Source of the DNA: Dyadobacter sp.
GTDB taxonomy: Bacteria; Bacteroidota; Bacteroidia; Cytophagales; Spirosomataceae
NCBI RefSeq assembly: GCF_017744695.1
Contig: NZ_JAGIAS010000001.1
Span: 275,003 to 339,002, forward strand
Direction: 5' to 3'
DNA length: 64,000 bases
Every line of letters begins with the position of its first letter. The stretch's first letter is position 1. Of this stretch, positions 35,455 to 43,488 are shown one piece after another. Both the position numbers and the translations under genes were made by a program. Below the pieces are notes generated by a model. The model worked only from the letters and a program-made list of their open reading frames with translations, searched no databases and had not been told where the DNA came from.

Positions 35455-35751
35455 ATGGTCAGACATTTTGGTGTATTTCAATTCAAACCGGCCGTGACCG
35501 AGGAGCAGATTGCCTTTTGCTTCAAAACCATGAAAGAAATGGTGGGGCAAATACCCGGGCTGCTCGATATGGAATACGGCCCATATAATAGTACCGAGGG
35601 ATTGAACGAAGGTTTCACACATGGTTTTGTGATGACGTTCGACACCCTGGCCTCCCGCGACGCGTACCTGCCCCATCCCGTGCACGAGCGCGCCAAGGAA
35701 GTGGTGGTGCCGAAACTGGAACGGGTGGTTGTTTTTGATATCGATGTTTAA
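35455..35751 (+). CDS. Dabb (dimeric A/B barrel) protein
   Basis: 98 residues matching the stress-responsive A/B barrel fold: MVRHFGVFQFKPAVTEEQ, IPGLLDMEYGPYNS, GFTHGFVMTFDTLASRDAYLPHPVHERAKE and VFDIDV. Family members range from uncharacterised stress proteins to small cyclases and isomerases. No signal peptide, hence cytosolic. It lies 38 bases after the PVC-type gene and 12 before the Tm-1-like gene, clearly in the same transcript. It may be a small lyase/isomerase for an intermediate of the pathway (inference). Confidence 0.88.
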   Translation: MVRHFGVFQFKPAVTEEQIAFCFKTMKEMVGQIPGLLDMEYGPYNSTEGLNEGFTHGFVMTFDTLASRDAYLPHPVHERAKEVVVPKLERVVVFDIDV

Positions 35752-35763
35752 TTATAATTGCAT

Positions 35764-37014
35764 ATGGCATTTTCCGATAAAAGTATTTTGGTCCTCGGGT
35801 GTTTCGACACCAAGGGCGACGTGTTCGCGTATCTGCGCAAATGCATCCTTGCCCGTGGCGAAAGCGTGCTCACGATCAACACAGGTATTTTCGGCAGTAC
35901 GGACTCCTTCCCGGTCGATTTTGAATCCGACCAGGTGGCGGCGGAAGCAGGCGGCGATATCGCCGAGCTGCGCCAGCACCGCGACCGCGGCAGGGCGATC
36001 GACGTCATGGGCAAAGGCGCATCGCGGCTGGTAGGACGGCTCTATGCCGAAGGGAAGATCAAAGCCGTGATCGGCACTGGCGGCGGCGGCGGTACTTATA
36101 TTGCGCTTTCCGCCATGCAGCAAATCCCGTTCGGCGTCCCCAAATTATGCCTCACCACATTGGCTACCAAAGACCTGTCGCGGCAGATCGGCGACAAGGA
36201 TATCATGCTCATCCCGTCGGTGGTGGACGTGGCCGGTACCAACCACATTCTCAAACTGCTGGTGGAACAAGCGGCCGCGGCGATCTGTGCAATGGCCAAC
36301 ATAGAACCGGTATCCGAAGATGCTTCGCGCTGCATTGCCATCAGCATGTTTGGCAACACCACGGCCTGCGTGGATAAATGCACGGAGCTGCTCCAAAAGG
36401 AAGGGTACGAAGTGCTTGCATTTCACGCGACGGGTGTAGGCGGCAAAACCATGGAATCGCTCATCCGTGAGGGCGTTTTCGACGCAGTGCTGGATATTAC
36501 CACCACCGAGCTCGCCGACGATCTTTGCGGGGGCATATGCAATGCCGGCCCGGAACGACTGACTGCGGCGGCCGACATGGGTATTCCGCAAGTGGTGGTG
36601 CCGGGTTGCATGGATATGGTCAATTTCGCGCACCTGGATACCGTACCTGCGCCTTATGCACACCGGCACCTGTACAGCTGGGCGCCGGACGTGACGCTCA
36701 TGCGTACGGACGCACATGAGAACGCTATCCTGGGCGAGCGGCTCGCGCGCAAGGTCGGACGCTCACCCGTACCTGCGTCGATCGTCCTGCCGCTGAAAGG
36801 CGTATCGCAAGTCGATTCGGAAGGCGGCATTTTTTACGATCCGGCGGCGGACAAAGCGCTGTTCAATGCAATCCGGGAACATACTCCTGACAATGTGGAG
36901 GTTACCGAAGCCGACATGCATATCAACGACCCGGCATTTGCCCATTTGCTGGTGGCGACGCTGCTGGGTGTCGTGCAAAAAGCAGGTCAGGCGGCGGCAA
37001 TTGAAAGGAGATAG
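35764..37014 (+). CDS. Tm-1-like ATP-binding domain protein (UPF0261)
   Basis: 416 residues of the UPF0261 family, the family of the N-terminal domain of the tomato antiviral protein Tm-1. Visible signatures: ILVLGCFDTKGDVFAYLR, VIGTGGGGGTYIALSAMQQIPFGVPKLCLTT, DIMLIPSVVDVAGTN, ISMFGNTTACVDKC, VLAFHATGVGGKTMESLI, LDITTTELADDLCGG and VPGCMDMVNFA. Two Rossmann-like halves are expected, with ATP bound at the Gly-rich loop. The bacterial function is unknown. The upstream TTG at 35758 was rejected in favour of ATG 35764. The TIM-barrel partner follows after 60 bases. Confidence 0.92.
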   Translation: MAFSDKSILVLGCFDTKGDVFAYLRKCILARGESVLTINTGIFGSTDSFPVDFESDQVAAEAGGDIAELRQHRDRGRAIDVMGKGASRLVGRLYAEGKIKAVIGTGGGGGTYIALSAMQQIPFGVPKLCLTTLATKDLSRQIGDKDIMLIPSVVDVAGTNHILKLLVEQAAAAICAMANIEPVSEDASRCIAISMFGNTTACVDKCTELLQKEGYEVLAFHATGVGGKTMESLIREGVFDAVLDITTTELADDLCGGICNAGPERLTAAADMGIPQVVVPGCMDMVNFAHLDTVPAPYAHRHLYSWAPDVTLMRTDAHENAILGERLARKVGRSPVPASIVLPLKGVSQVDSEGGIFYDPAADKALFNAIREHTPDNVEVTEADMHINDPAFAHLLVATLLGVVQKAGQAAAIERR

Positions 37015-37074
37015 CCTCCATTCATTACTTTTGAGACACAAATCATTTTTTAATCATAATCGAAACGAAACGTT

Positions 37075-37941
37075 ATGCCTAACCCATGGACCGGGAAGGG
37101 AAATCCCTACACCAAACAAGAAGTACGAGACCGCCTGCAAGCCACCATTGACCAGGGGAAAGCCATCATAGCGGCCGGCGCGGGTACGGGTATCAGTGCC
37201 AAATTCATTGAAAAAGGAGGGGCAGACCTGATCATTATATACAATTCGGGCCGTTTCAGAATGGCCGGACACGGCTCCACGGCCGGGCTGATGGCCTACG
37301 GCGACGCCAATGCGGTGGCGATGGAGATCGGTGAGTTCGAGGTGCTGCCGGTAGTGGAGGAAATCCCCGTGATCTGCGGCGTGCACGGCTCCGACCCGCG
37401 CCGCAGAATGTGGCACCATTTGCTGAAAGTGAAGGAAATGGGCTTCTCGGGCGTGAACAACTTCCCTACCCACAGCATCGTCGACGGCCATTTCAGACAG
37501 GTACTCGAAGAAACCGGAATGGGCTTTGCCAAAGAAGTGGAGATGATCCGGCTGGCGACGATGATGGACCTGTTCTCGATCGTGTATGTGGCCACCCCCG
37601 AAGAAGCCCGTCAAATGGCGGAAGTGGGTGCGGATGCTATCATTGCCCACGTAGGCACTACCGTAGGCGGTTCTATTGGTGTGGTGGATGCGACCTGCAC
37701 GATGGATGAGGCCATTGCACGCACCCAGGAGATCGGCGACGCGGCAAGGAACGTCAATAAAGACGTGTTCGTACTCGCGCACGGAGGGCCGGTAAACACG
37801 CCTGCCGATGTCCGCGAAGTACTCTCCAAAAGCGACATCCACGGCTTTGTAGGCGCATCCTCGCTTGAACGCATGGGCGTAGAGCAATCGCTTACGAATC
37901 TTACCCGCGATTTCAAGAGCATTATGCTCAACAATCGTTAA
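37075..37941 (+). CDS. PEP-hydrolase-like TIM-barrel protein
   Basis: 288 residues of the phosphoenolpyruvate-hydrolase-like family (PF09370 type), related to the PEP mutase/isocitrate lyase superfamily and to the C-terminal TIM-barrel domain of plant Tm-1. Signatures: GKAIIAAGAGTGISAKFIEKGGADLIIIYNSGRFRM, GHGSTAGLMAYGDAN, PVICGVHGSDP, GVNNFPTH, GADAIIAHVGTTVGGSIG and VLAHGGPVNTPADV. Bacterial homologues usually pair with UPF0261 as here; plants and fungi fuse the two. The substrate has not been established. It is the last gene of the locus. Confidence 0.92.
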   Translation: MPNPWTGKGNPYTKQEVRDRLQATIDQGKAIIAAGAGTGISAKFIEKGGADLIIIYNSGRFRMAGHGSTAGLMAYGDANAVAMEIGEFEVLPVVEEIPVICGVHGSDPRRRMWHHLLKVKEMGFSGVNNFPTHSIVDGHFRQVLEETGMGFAKEVEMIRLATMMDLFSIVYVATPEEARQMAEVGADAIIAHVGTTVGGSIGVVDATCTMDEAIARTQEIGDAARNVNKDVFVLAHGGPVNTPADVREVLSKSDIHGFVGASSLERMGVEQSLTNLTRDFKSIMLNNR

Positions 37942-37951
37942 TACGCATAGT

Positions 37952-37991
37952 CCCGGACCTGTTCAGTAGCCATTGGCTTGATGGGTCCGGG
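37952..37991 (+). terminator. Possible terminator of the FecI-SusCD locus
   Basis: CCCGGACC (37952-37959) and GGTCCGGG (37984-37991) form a perfect 8-base stem with a 24-base loop, starting 10 bases after the TIM-barrel stop. No T-run. Confidence 0.45.
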
Positions 37992-38180
37992 GTAATTGGC
38001 CTGATAGACTGTCAGGGATACCTCGAATTCTCGCCCAACCAGACAGATACGTTTACCGTTTCGATCTACCTGTCCCGCATGATAAACTCATCGTATAGCC
38101 GGACATCTATTGTCCGCAAATGAACATTTCGCACCGCCCATCCAAAACAATAACACCTTATATTACAATACATTACACTG

Positions 38181-38196
38181 GCCAATATTTATTGGC
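38181..38196. promoter_or_regulatory. Palindrome upstream of the PadR gene, candidate operator
   Basis: GCCAATA-TT-TATTGGC is a perfect 7-base inverted repeat 38 bases before the PadR ATG. It sits where an autoregulatory PadR operator would be expected. Confidence 0.45.
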
Positions 38197-38234
38197 AAGC
38201 TATTTTATCAGCAAATGTGAAACTAATTGTTGAT

Positions 38235-38573
38235 ATGAACAGGGCCTACTTGGGAGAGTTTGAAGAAATCGTGCTGCTTTCTACCGCTGCGCTCGATGGG
38301 CACGCATACGGTGTGGCGCTGATGCACGAGATCGCGGAAAATACAGGACGCCCGGTGAAACTGAACCAGGTCCATTCCGCATTGCAGCGTCTCGAAGAAA
38401 AAGGGATGGTAAAGTCCAGCATGGGCGAGCCCACCGCCGAACGTGGCGGGCGGCGCAAGCGGCTGTATACGCTCACAGTCTACGGCGAGCGCACGCTTAC
38501 GCAGGTACGCGAGGTGCGGGAAAATCTTTGGTCCCGCCTAACAAAACCTTTTAAACCGGCCATTGAATTATGA
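38235..38573 (+). CDS. PadR-family transcriptional regulator
   Basis: 112-residue winged-helix protein: LGEFEEIVLLSTAALDGHAYGVALMHEIAENTGRPVKLNQVHSALQRLEEKGMVKSSMGEPTAERGGRRKRLYTLTVYGERTL. It represses a transport operon in response to an unknown signal in the usual family arrangement. Its TGA overlaps the ATG of the permease gene (ATGA), showing translational coupling. ATG 38235 replaces an in-frame GTG at 38217. Confidence 0.93.
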   Translation: MNRAYLGEFEEIVLLSTAALDGHAYGVALMHEIAENTGRPVKLNQVHSALQRLEEKGMVKSSMGEPTAERGGRRKRLYTLTVYGERTLTQVREVRENLWSRLTKPFKPAIEL

Positions 38574-41221
38574 AATCAAAACATCTCCCGCAACCTCCCG
38601 CCTGGGCCGACAAGCTGCTGTGCCTGGTTTGCGCTCCGCACTTGCTCGAATCGATCCTGGGGGATTTGCATGAAGAATTCGAATACCAGGTAAAAAAGGA
38701 AGGCGAGCGAAAAGCGCGGCTGCATTATTGGCGTGAAGCTTTGGGCTTTCTGAAATGGCGGTATATCAAAAGACAAAAACAATACTATTCGTCCCCGTTT
38801 GTATTCAGTCCTGACATGATCCGTAATTACTTCACCATTGCACTGCGGACGCTGGCCGGCAACAAGGCCTATTCGTTCATCAATATTGTCGGGCTGAGCA
38901 TCGGCCTCGCGGCCGCGATGCTGATCCTGCTTTACACGAAGGACGAGGTCAGTTTTGACCAGTTTCATGCCAACAATCCGAATATCTACCGCATCACCAA
39001 CAAATACATCTCTCCCGCAGGGAAGCAGGTAGGCGCCACGGGAAACACAGGTTATGTTCCCGGCCCGAAGTTTGCCGCCGGCGTGCCGGAAATTAAAGCA
39101 TTCGTTCGTTACCATGGACACCGTAACGACATCAAGAAAGGCAATGAAATCAAAAGTGAAACAGTTTTTCGCGCCGATTCTTCCTTCTTTTCAGTATTCT
39201 CTTTTCCCTTGCTGAACGGGGATCCGAAAACCGCACTGAAAGAACCCCGGTCGGTCGTGCTCTCCGAAGAAATGGCCGAAAAACATTTTGGTAGTAAAGA
39301 CGTACTGGGAAGGACGCTCTTAATGAAGGACAGTTTTGAAAAGGACGCACGCTTCGAACCTTACACCGTCACCGGCGTGGCGAAAAAATCCCCGCAGAAT
39401 TCATCGATCAAGTTCGATATCATGATCCCGATGGTCATCGGTCCGGGCGAAATGCACCGTGCCACAAACTGGTTCAATACCTTCATGAACACCTTCGTTC
39501 TGCTCACTCCGGGAGCGAGTATAGCGCAGGTTGAACGAAAGATGAACCTGGTCTACAATGCGGATGCGAAGGAAGCCATTAAGGAAGTGGCCCTGAAATA
39601 TGGAATGAAGGACAAAAAAGTATATAGCCTTCAACCGTTCACGGATATGCATTTGAGCGCCGAATTGCCTTCCGATAATGGCCTGGCGGGCCACAGCAAC
39701 CCGCAATTCTCCTACATTCTTACCGGTGTTGCCCTTTTTATTCTGGCGATCGCCTGTATCAATTTCGTAAACCTGACGGTTGCCCGTTCGTTGAAGCGTG
39801 CGAAGGAAATCGGTATCCGCAAAGTAGTCGGAAGTGGCCGGATGCAACTGGTCGCCCAGTTTCTGGGTGAGTCGTTCCTGCTTTGCATGGTCGCTTTCAT
39901 TTTTGCTCTTGCGCTGGTCCAATTAGTGCTGCCTGTATTTAACCAGCTTGCCGACAAGGCCCTTGCGCTCTCGTACCTCTTCGATAGCAACCTGGTACTG
40001 GGTTACCTCGCTCTGTTTCTGATCACGGGCTTGCTGGCCGGATTTTACCCGGCTATTGTGTTGTCTGGTTATAATCCTGTCAAAACGCTCTACCACCGCT
40101 TGCAGCTCTCAGGAAAAAACTATCTGCAAACTGCCCTGGTGGTACTTCAGTTCACCATCGCCTCCTTCCTGATCATCGGCACGCTTACGATCAATTCGCA
40201 GTTCAATTATTTGATTAATAAAGATTTGGGATATAGTGACGAGCACTTAGTCAGTGTCGATAAATCCAACCTTACCCGGCAGCAGGCGTACCTGCTGAGA
40301 CATCAGCTGCAAAAAGACCCCGATGTCCTCGCCGTAGCGCCCAAAAACAGCGGCCGCTGGAATACGTCGGCGAAAGTAAACAGAGGCGAGGAAGTCGCTT
40401 TCACATACGAAACCGTCGATCCGGAGTACCTCCCGGCCATTCAGGTACCGATTGTGCGGGGCCGTAATTTCTCCGCCGATTACCCGGCCGATTCCACCGG
40501 ATCGGTACTGGTCAACGAGGCGTTCGTGAAGCAGGCAGGATGGAAAGACCCGATCGGGCAAATCGTCGATTTCTCGTATGAAAATTTCAAATGCACGGTG
40601 ATCGGCGTTGTCAAAGACTATCACTACGCAGATTTAAACGAGAAAATCGGTCCTCAGCTCTTCACCATGAGGCCGGACAATCCTTATGGGAAGTTCTTTG
40701 TCAAAATCAAACCCGGAACGGAAACTTCCAGCCTCCGGCATATAGCCAAAACGTTCACCCAACTCTTCCCGCTCAATCCGTATAGTTATCAATTTATGGA
40801 CGATGAGAACGTAAAACAGTACGAATCCGAAGCCAAATGGAGGCAAATTATGCTGTTCGGCACAATTCTAACGGTTTTCATTTCCTGTATCGGGCTTTTC
40901 GGACTGGCCACACTTTCGGCGGAACGGCGCAACAAGGAGGTAGGCATCCGTAAAGTCATGGGAGCGTCGGTCGCCAGCATTACACGGCTTCTGACCTCCG
41001 ACTTCCTGAAACTGGTTGCGATTTCCTTTGTCTTCGCATTTCCTCTGGCCTATTATGCGATCGACAAATGGCTGCAAAACTATCCGTACCGGATCGGTAT
41101 CGATGTATTCATATTCATTCAAGCCGCACTATTGGCCGTTTTGGTCGCCTTCCTGACCGTAAGCTTTCAGTCCGTAAAGACAGCCCTTACCAATCCTGCA
41201 AAAAGTCTGCGCAGCGAATAG
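38570..41221 (+). CDS. FtsX-type ABC permease with N-terminal prefix domain
   Basis: 883 residues. The first 80 residues form the PadR-associated 'permease prefix' domain (PPAWADKLLCLVCAPHLLESILGDLHEEFEYQ ... WREALGFLKWRYIKRQ). The rest is a two-module MacB/FtsX permease (MIRNYFTIALRTLAGNKAYSFINIVGLSIGLAAAMLI; RAKEIGIRKVVGSG; RRNKEVGIRKVMGASVASI) similar to the protein at 3816-6227. The prefix domain is found almost only next to PadR regulators. No ATPase gene is adjacent, so it must borrow one or act as a mechanotransmission permease. Confidence 0.93.
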   Translation: MKSKHLPQPPAWADKLLCLVCAPHLLESILGDLHEEFEYQVKKEGERKARLHYWREALGFLKWRYIKRQKQYYSSPFVFSPDMIRNYFTIALRTLAGNKAYSFINIVGLSIGLAAAMLILLYTKDEVSFDQFHANNPNIYRITNKYISPAGKQVGATGNTGYVPGPKFAAGVPEIKAFVRYHGHRNDIKKGNEIKSETVFRADSSFFSVFSFPLLNGDPKTALKEPRSVVLSEEMAEKHFGSKDVLGRTLLMKDSFEKDARFEPYTVTGVAKKSPQNSSIKFDIMIPMVIGPGEMHRATNWFNTFMNTFVLLTPGASIAQVERKMNLVYNADAKEAIKEVALKYGMKDKKVYSLQPFTDMHLSAELPSDNGLAGHSNPQFSYILTGVALFILAIACINFVNLTVARSLKRAKEIGIRKVVGSGRMQLVAQFLGESFLLCMVAFIFALALVQLVLPVFNQLADKALALSYLFDSNLVLGYLALFLITGLLAGFYPAIVLSGYNPVKTLYHRLQLSGKNYLQTALVVLQFTIASFLIIGTLTINSQFNYLINKDLGYSDEHLVSVDKSNLTRQQAYLLRHQLQKDPDVLAVAPKNSGRWNTSAKVNRGEEVAFTYETVDPEYLPAIQVPIVRGRNFSADYPADSTGSVLVNEAFVKQAGWKDPIGQIVDFSYENFKCTVIGVVKDYHYADLNEKIGPQLFTMRPDNPYGKFFVKIKPGTETSSLRHIAKTFTQLFPLNPYSYQFMDDENVKQYESEAKWRQIMLFGTILTVFISCIGLFGLATLSAERRNKEVGIRKVMGASVASITRLLTSDFLKLVAISFVFAFPLAYYAIDKWLQNYPYRIGIDVFIFIQAALLAVLVAFLTVSFQSVKTALTNPAKSLRSE

Positions 41222-41239
41222 CGCAGGGCTACCGAAATC

Positions 41240-41273
41240 AGCTCGCCCGGATTTCGGCGCATCCGGGCGGGCT
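41240..41273 (+). terminator. Hairpin terminator after the prefix permease
   Basis: AGC-T-CGCCCGGAT (41240-41252) pairs with ATCCGGGCG-G-GCT (41261-41273) around an 8-base loop. It is GC-rich and has no T-run. Confidence 0.6.
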
Positions 41274-41420
41274 AAACGACAGATTCTCCCTTTCCAACGA
41301 CACATTCCGGCGTTCTGACGATCCTGCGTTGCCGCTTGCAGGCACAGCCTATACTTTCGTTATAGCTGATCGCAGCAAACATCCGCTAACGGATCAATCC
41401 AAAACAGAACCTGAGAAATC

Positions 41421-42113
41421 ATGAAAGCACGAATCATTCTTTCGACACCCATACTCGCCCTGGGCATTGTACTGCTACAAACCGGATGCGAAAGCCGTAA
41501 AAAGGCCGAAAAGCAATACGAGGCCGATTCGCTCAAGGACGACAAGACCGCTTACGACACCACATACAAAACACAGGAGGTCGCAGAACCGGTACTGGCT
41601 GAATCCGAACGGCATTTCGACGCAGCCGTTAAAGACCTCGACCTGAAAAGCTACGAAAAGGCCGCCAAAGAGATCGGCGAGGGCATTTCCGCGCTCCGGA
41701 AAGAAGGGGTGCAGGACAAAGGGGCACTCAAAGCCGAATTCGAAAAATCGGTAAGTCATTTACAGGACCTCCAAAAACTCGCAACCGCCGGCAAGCTCAC
41801 CTCCGCTGAACTGAAAAAAGGCTTTTGGCCCGCCGAGATGATGGTTACCCATTACAAAATCGAAAAATGGGAGAGCATACCCGAATTTGAAGTCAAAACC
41901 AACGACCATCTCAGGGAAGCATTGGATGGCCTCGAAAGAAAAACCGCGGATATGGAGGCTTCGACCAGAGACGAGGGCAAAAAACTGATCGTGGAAACCA
42001 GGGCTCACCTGAAAGCCGCGGAGCAGGATGCCGGAACCGACGCCAGTAAGGCCAAAGCCGATCTCAAACTGGAAACAGCCAAATTGAAAGCGTACATTAA
42101 AAAGAACCTCTGA
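41421..42113 (+). CDS. Helical lipoprotein of unknown function
   Basis: 230 residues. Lipoprotein signal with Cys23 (LQTGC). The mature part is highly charged and Lys/Glu/Ala-rich, predicted almost wholly alpha-helical with coiled-coil character (AESERHFDAAVKDLDLKSYEKAAKEIGEGISALRKEG ... LKLETAKLKAYIKKNL). The spacing loosely recalls YfdX-type proteins, but I do not assign it. A second lipoprotein gene follows after 47 bases, suggesting an envelope-linked operon. Confidence 0.8.
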   Translation: MKARIILSTPILALGIVLLQTGCESRKKAEKQYEADSLKDDKTAYDTTYKTQEVAEPVLAESERHFDAAVKDLDLKSYEKAAKEIGEGISALRKEGVQDKGALKAEFEKSVSHLQDLQKLATAGKLTSAELKKGFWPAEMMVTHYKIEKWESIPEFEVKTNDHLREALDGLERKTADMEASTRDEGKKLIVETRAHLKAAEQDAGTDASKAKADLKLETAKLKAYIKKNL

Positions 42114-42160
42114 ATCCCTCCTGGCGTCTCCGTTTCACCAACATCAAACCACACAAAATC

Positions 42161-42751
42161 ATGAGAACGATCACAATCGCACTTCTCAGCACCGCCGTGC
42201 TGATCATGGCAGGCTGTGCCTCGGTCAAAGTAGACCAGGTAGATTCCGCTCACCTGACCCACTATAAAAAATACGCCTGGGTAAAACCCGAAGAGAATAC
42301 GAAACAGCTTCCCCAGCTCTCCAACTCGATCACCGAGGAGAATATTCGTGCTGCCGTGAAGAACGAGTTTACAAAGAAAGGGATTACCGAGGATGAGCAG
42401 AATCCTGACCTGCTTTTGATGTACCACATCTTCACGACACAGAAAACCGAGAATGTCCCCAATCCGCCCGTATATCCTTATTATGGCTATGGATTTGGCC
42501 CGCGGGCTTACTACTTCCACGGCCAGCTCATCCCGATTGCCTATGCCGGCTACTATAACCCGTGGAACACCGGTTATCACCAGGAGCATTACACAGACGG
42601 CACGTTGATCATCGACGTCATCGATGCTAAAACCAACGAGTTGCTCTGGCGGGGATCGATGGAGAATCCTGTCAATGACGCGGGTAGCCTGAGCAAACAA
42701 TTTGCCAAAGAAGCCATGCAGATTCTGGGAAAATATCCCGATGTAAAATAG
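42161..42751 (+). CDS. DUF4136 lipoprotein
   Basis: 196 residues. Lipoprotein signal with Cys19 (LIMAGC). DUF4136 features: HYKKYAWVKPEENT near the N-terminus, IRAAVKNEFTKKGITEDEQNPDLLLMYHIFT, an aromatic Tyr/Gly/Pro-rich middle and GTLIIDVIDAKTNELLWRGSMENPV. Envelope protein of unknown role. Confidence 0.9.
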   Translation: MRTITIALLSTAVLIMAGCASVKVDQVDSAHLTHYKKYAWVKPEENTKQLPQLSNSITEENIRAAVKNEFTKKGITEDEQNPDLLLMYHIFTTQKTENVPNPPVYPYYGYGFGPRAYYFHGQLIPIAYAGYYNPWNTGYHQEHYTDGTLIIDVIDAKTNELLWRGSMENPVNDAGSLSKQFAKEAMQILGKYPDVK

Positions 42752-42770
42752 TGTCAAATATTTCAATCAC

Positions 42771-42808
42771 CGCGTGCCGGATTTCAATGTGTGAAATCCG
42801 GCATGCGC
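42771..42808. terminator. Bidirectional terminator between convergent genes
   Basis: TGCCGGATTTCA (42775-42786) and TGAAATCCGGCA (42792-42803) form a perfect 12-base stem with a 5-base loop between the DUF4136 gene and the response regulator. Confidence 0.7.
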
Positions 42809-42846
42809 GCGTTGGCGCCGGCATTAGCGATGGCCAACTGCTCAAC

Positions 42847-43488
42847 TCAATCGATCAACCCTCTTTTGATAGCTTCCTTCAACAACCCCGCTGTATTTTT
42901 CACGCCCATTTTCTGATTGATGTTCAGCCGGTGTGTTTCGACGGTTCGCAGGCTGATATACAATTTGTCGGCAATTTCCTGGCTGGAATGTCCTTCCGCG
43001 ATCAGCGTCACAAGCTCTTTTTCCCTTTTGGTGAGCGGTATCTCATAAATAGAACGACGCTGTCCCGTGATGGTTTCCTGCAACAGGATATTCTTGATCG
43101 CATCATCCAAAAAATCCTCCCCGCGCATCACGCACTCGATCGCCCGGATGATGGTCCGTTTGTCGGAGTTTTTCAGCAGGTAACCCCTGGCCCCTTTGCG
43201 CATGACATTTTTCACATAGCTCGAATCGTCAAAACTGCTGAATGCGATAATGTTTACCTTCGGCTGCTGCTGCAACACCTGCTTGCATAACTCGATGCCA
43301 CTGATTTCCGGCATTTGGATATCCATCAGCAACACATCGGGCGCATTTGCCTGCAAGTACCCGAGCAGCTCCCTCCCGCTTTGCGTCGTGTAGGCAATTT
43401 CCAGCTGGTCGGCGGTTGAAAGCATAGCCACCAGGCCGTCTATCACTACCTCATGGTCGTCGATAATGGCGACTTCAATCTTTTTCAT
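42847..43488 (-). CDS. NarL/LuxR-type response regulator
   Basis: 213 residues. Receiver domain with the acidic pair Asp10/Asp11 and phospho-acceptor Asp56 (LLMDIQMP); C-terminal LuxR HTH (LTKREKELVTLIAEGHSSQEIADKLYISLRTVETHRLNINQKMGV). Its ATG overlaps the kinase stop by 4 bases (translational coupling), so the TPR kinase is its cognate partner. Confidence 0.95.
   Translation of the reverse strand: MKKIEVAIIDDHEVVIDGLVAMLSTADQLEIAYTTQSGRELLGYLQANAPDVLLMDIQMPEISGIELCKQVLQQQPKVNIIAFSSFDDSSYVKNVMRKGARGYLLKNSDKRTIIRAIECVMRGEDFLDDAIKNILLQETITGQRRSIYEIPLTKREKELVTLIAEGHSSQEIADKLYISLRTVETHRLNINQKMGVKNTAGLLKEAIKRGLID

Noticed and set aside
37054..37887. 277-residue minus-strand frame
   Set aside because: Antisense to the TIM-barrel gene; His/Arg-rich composition typical of a shadow frame.
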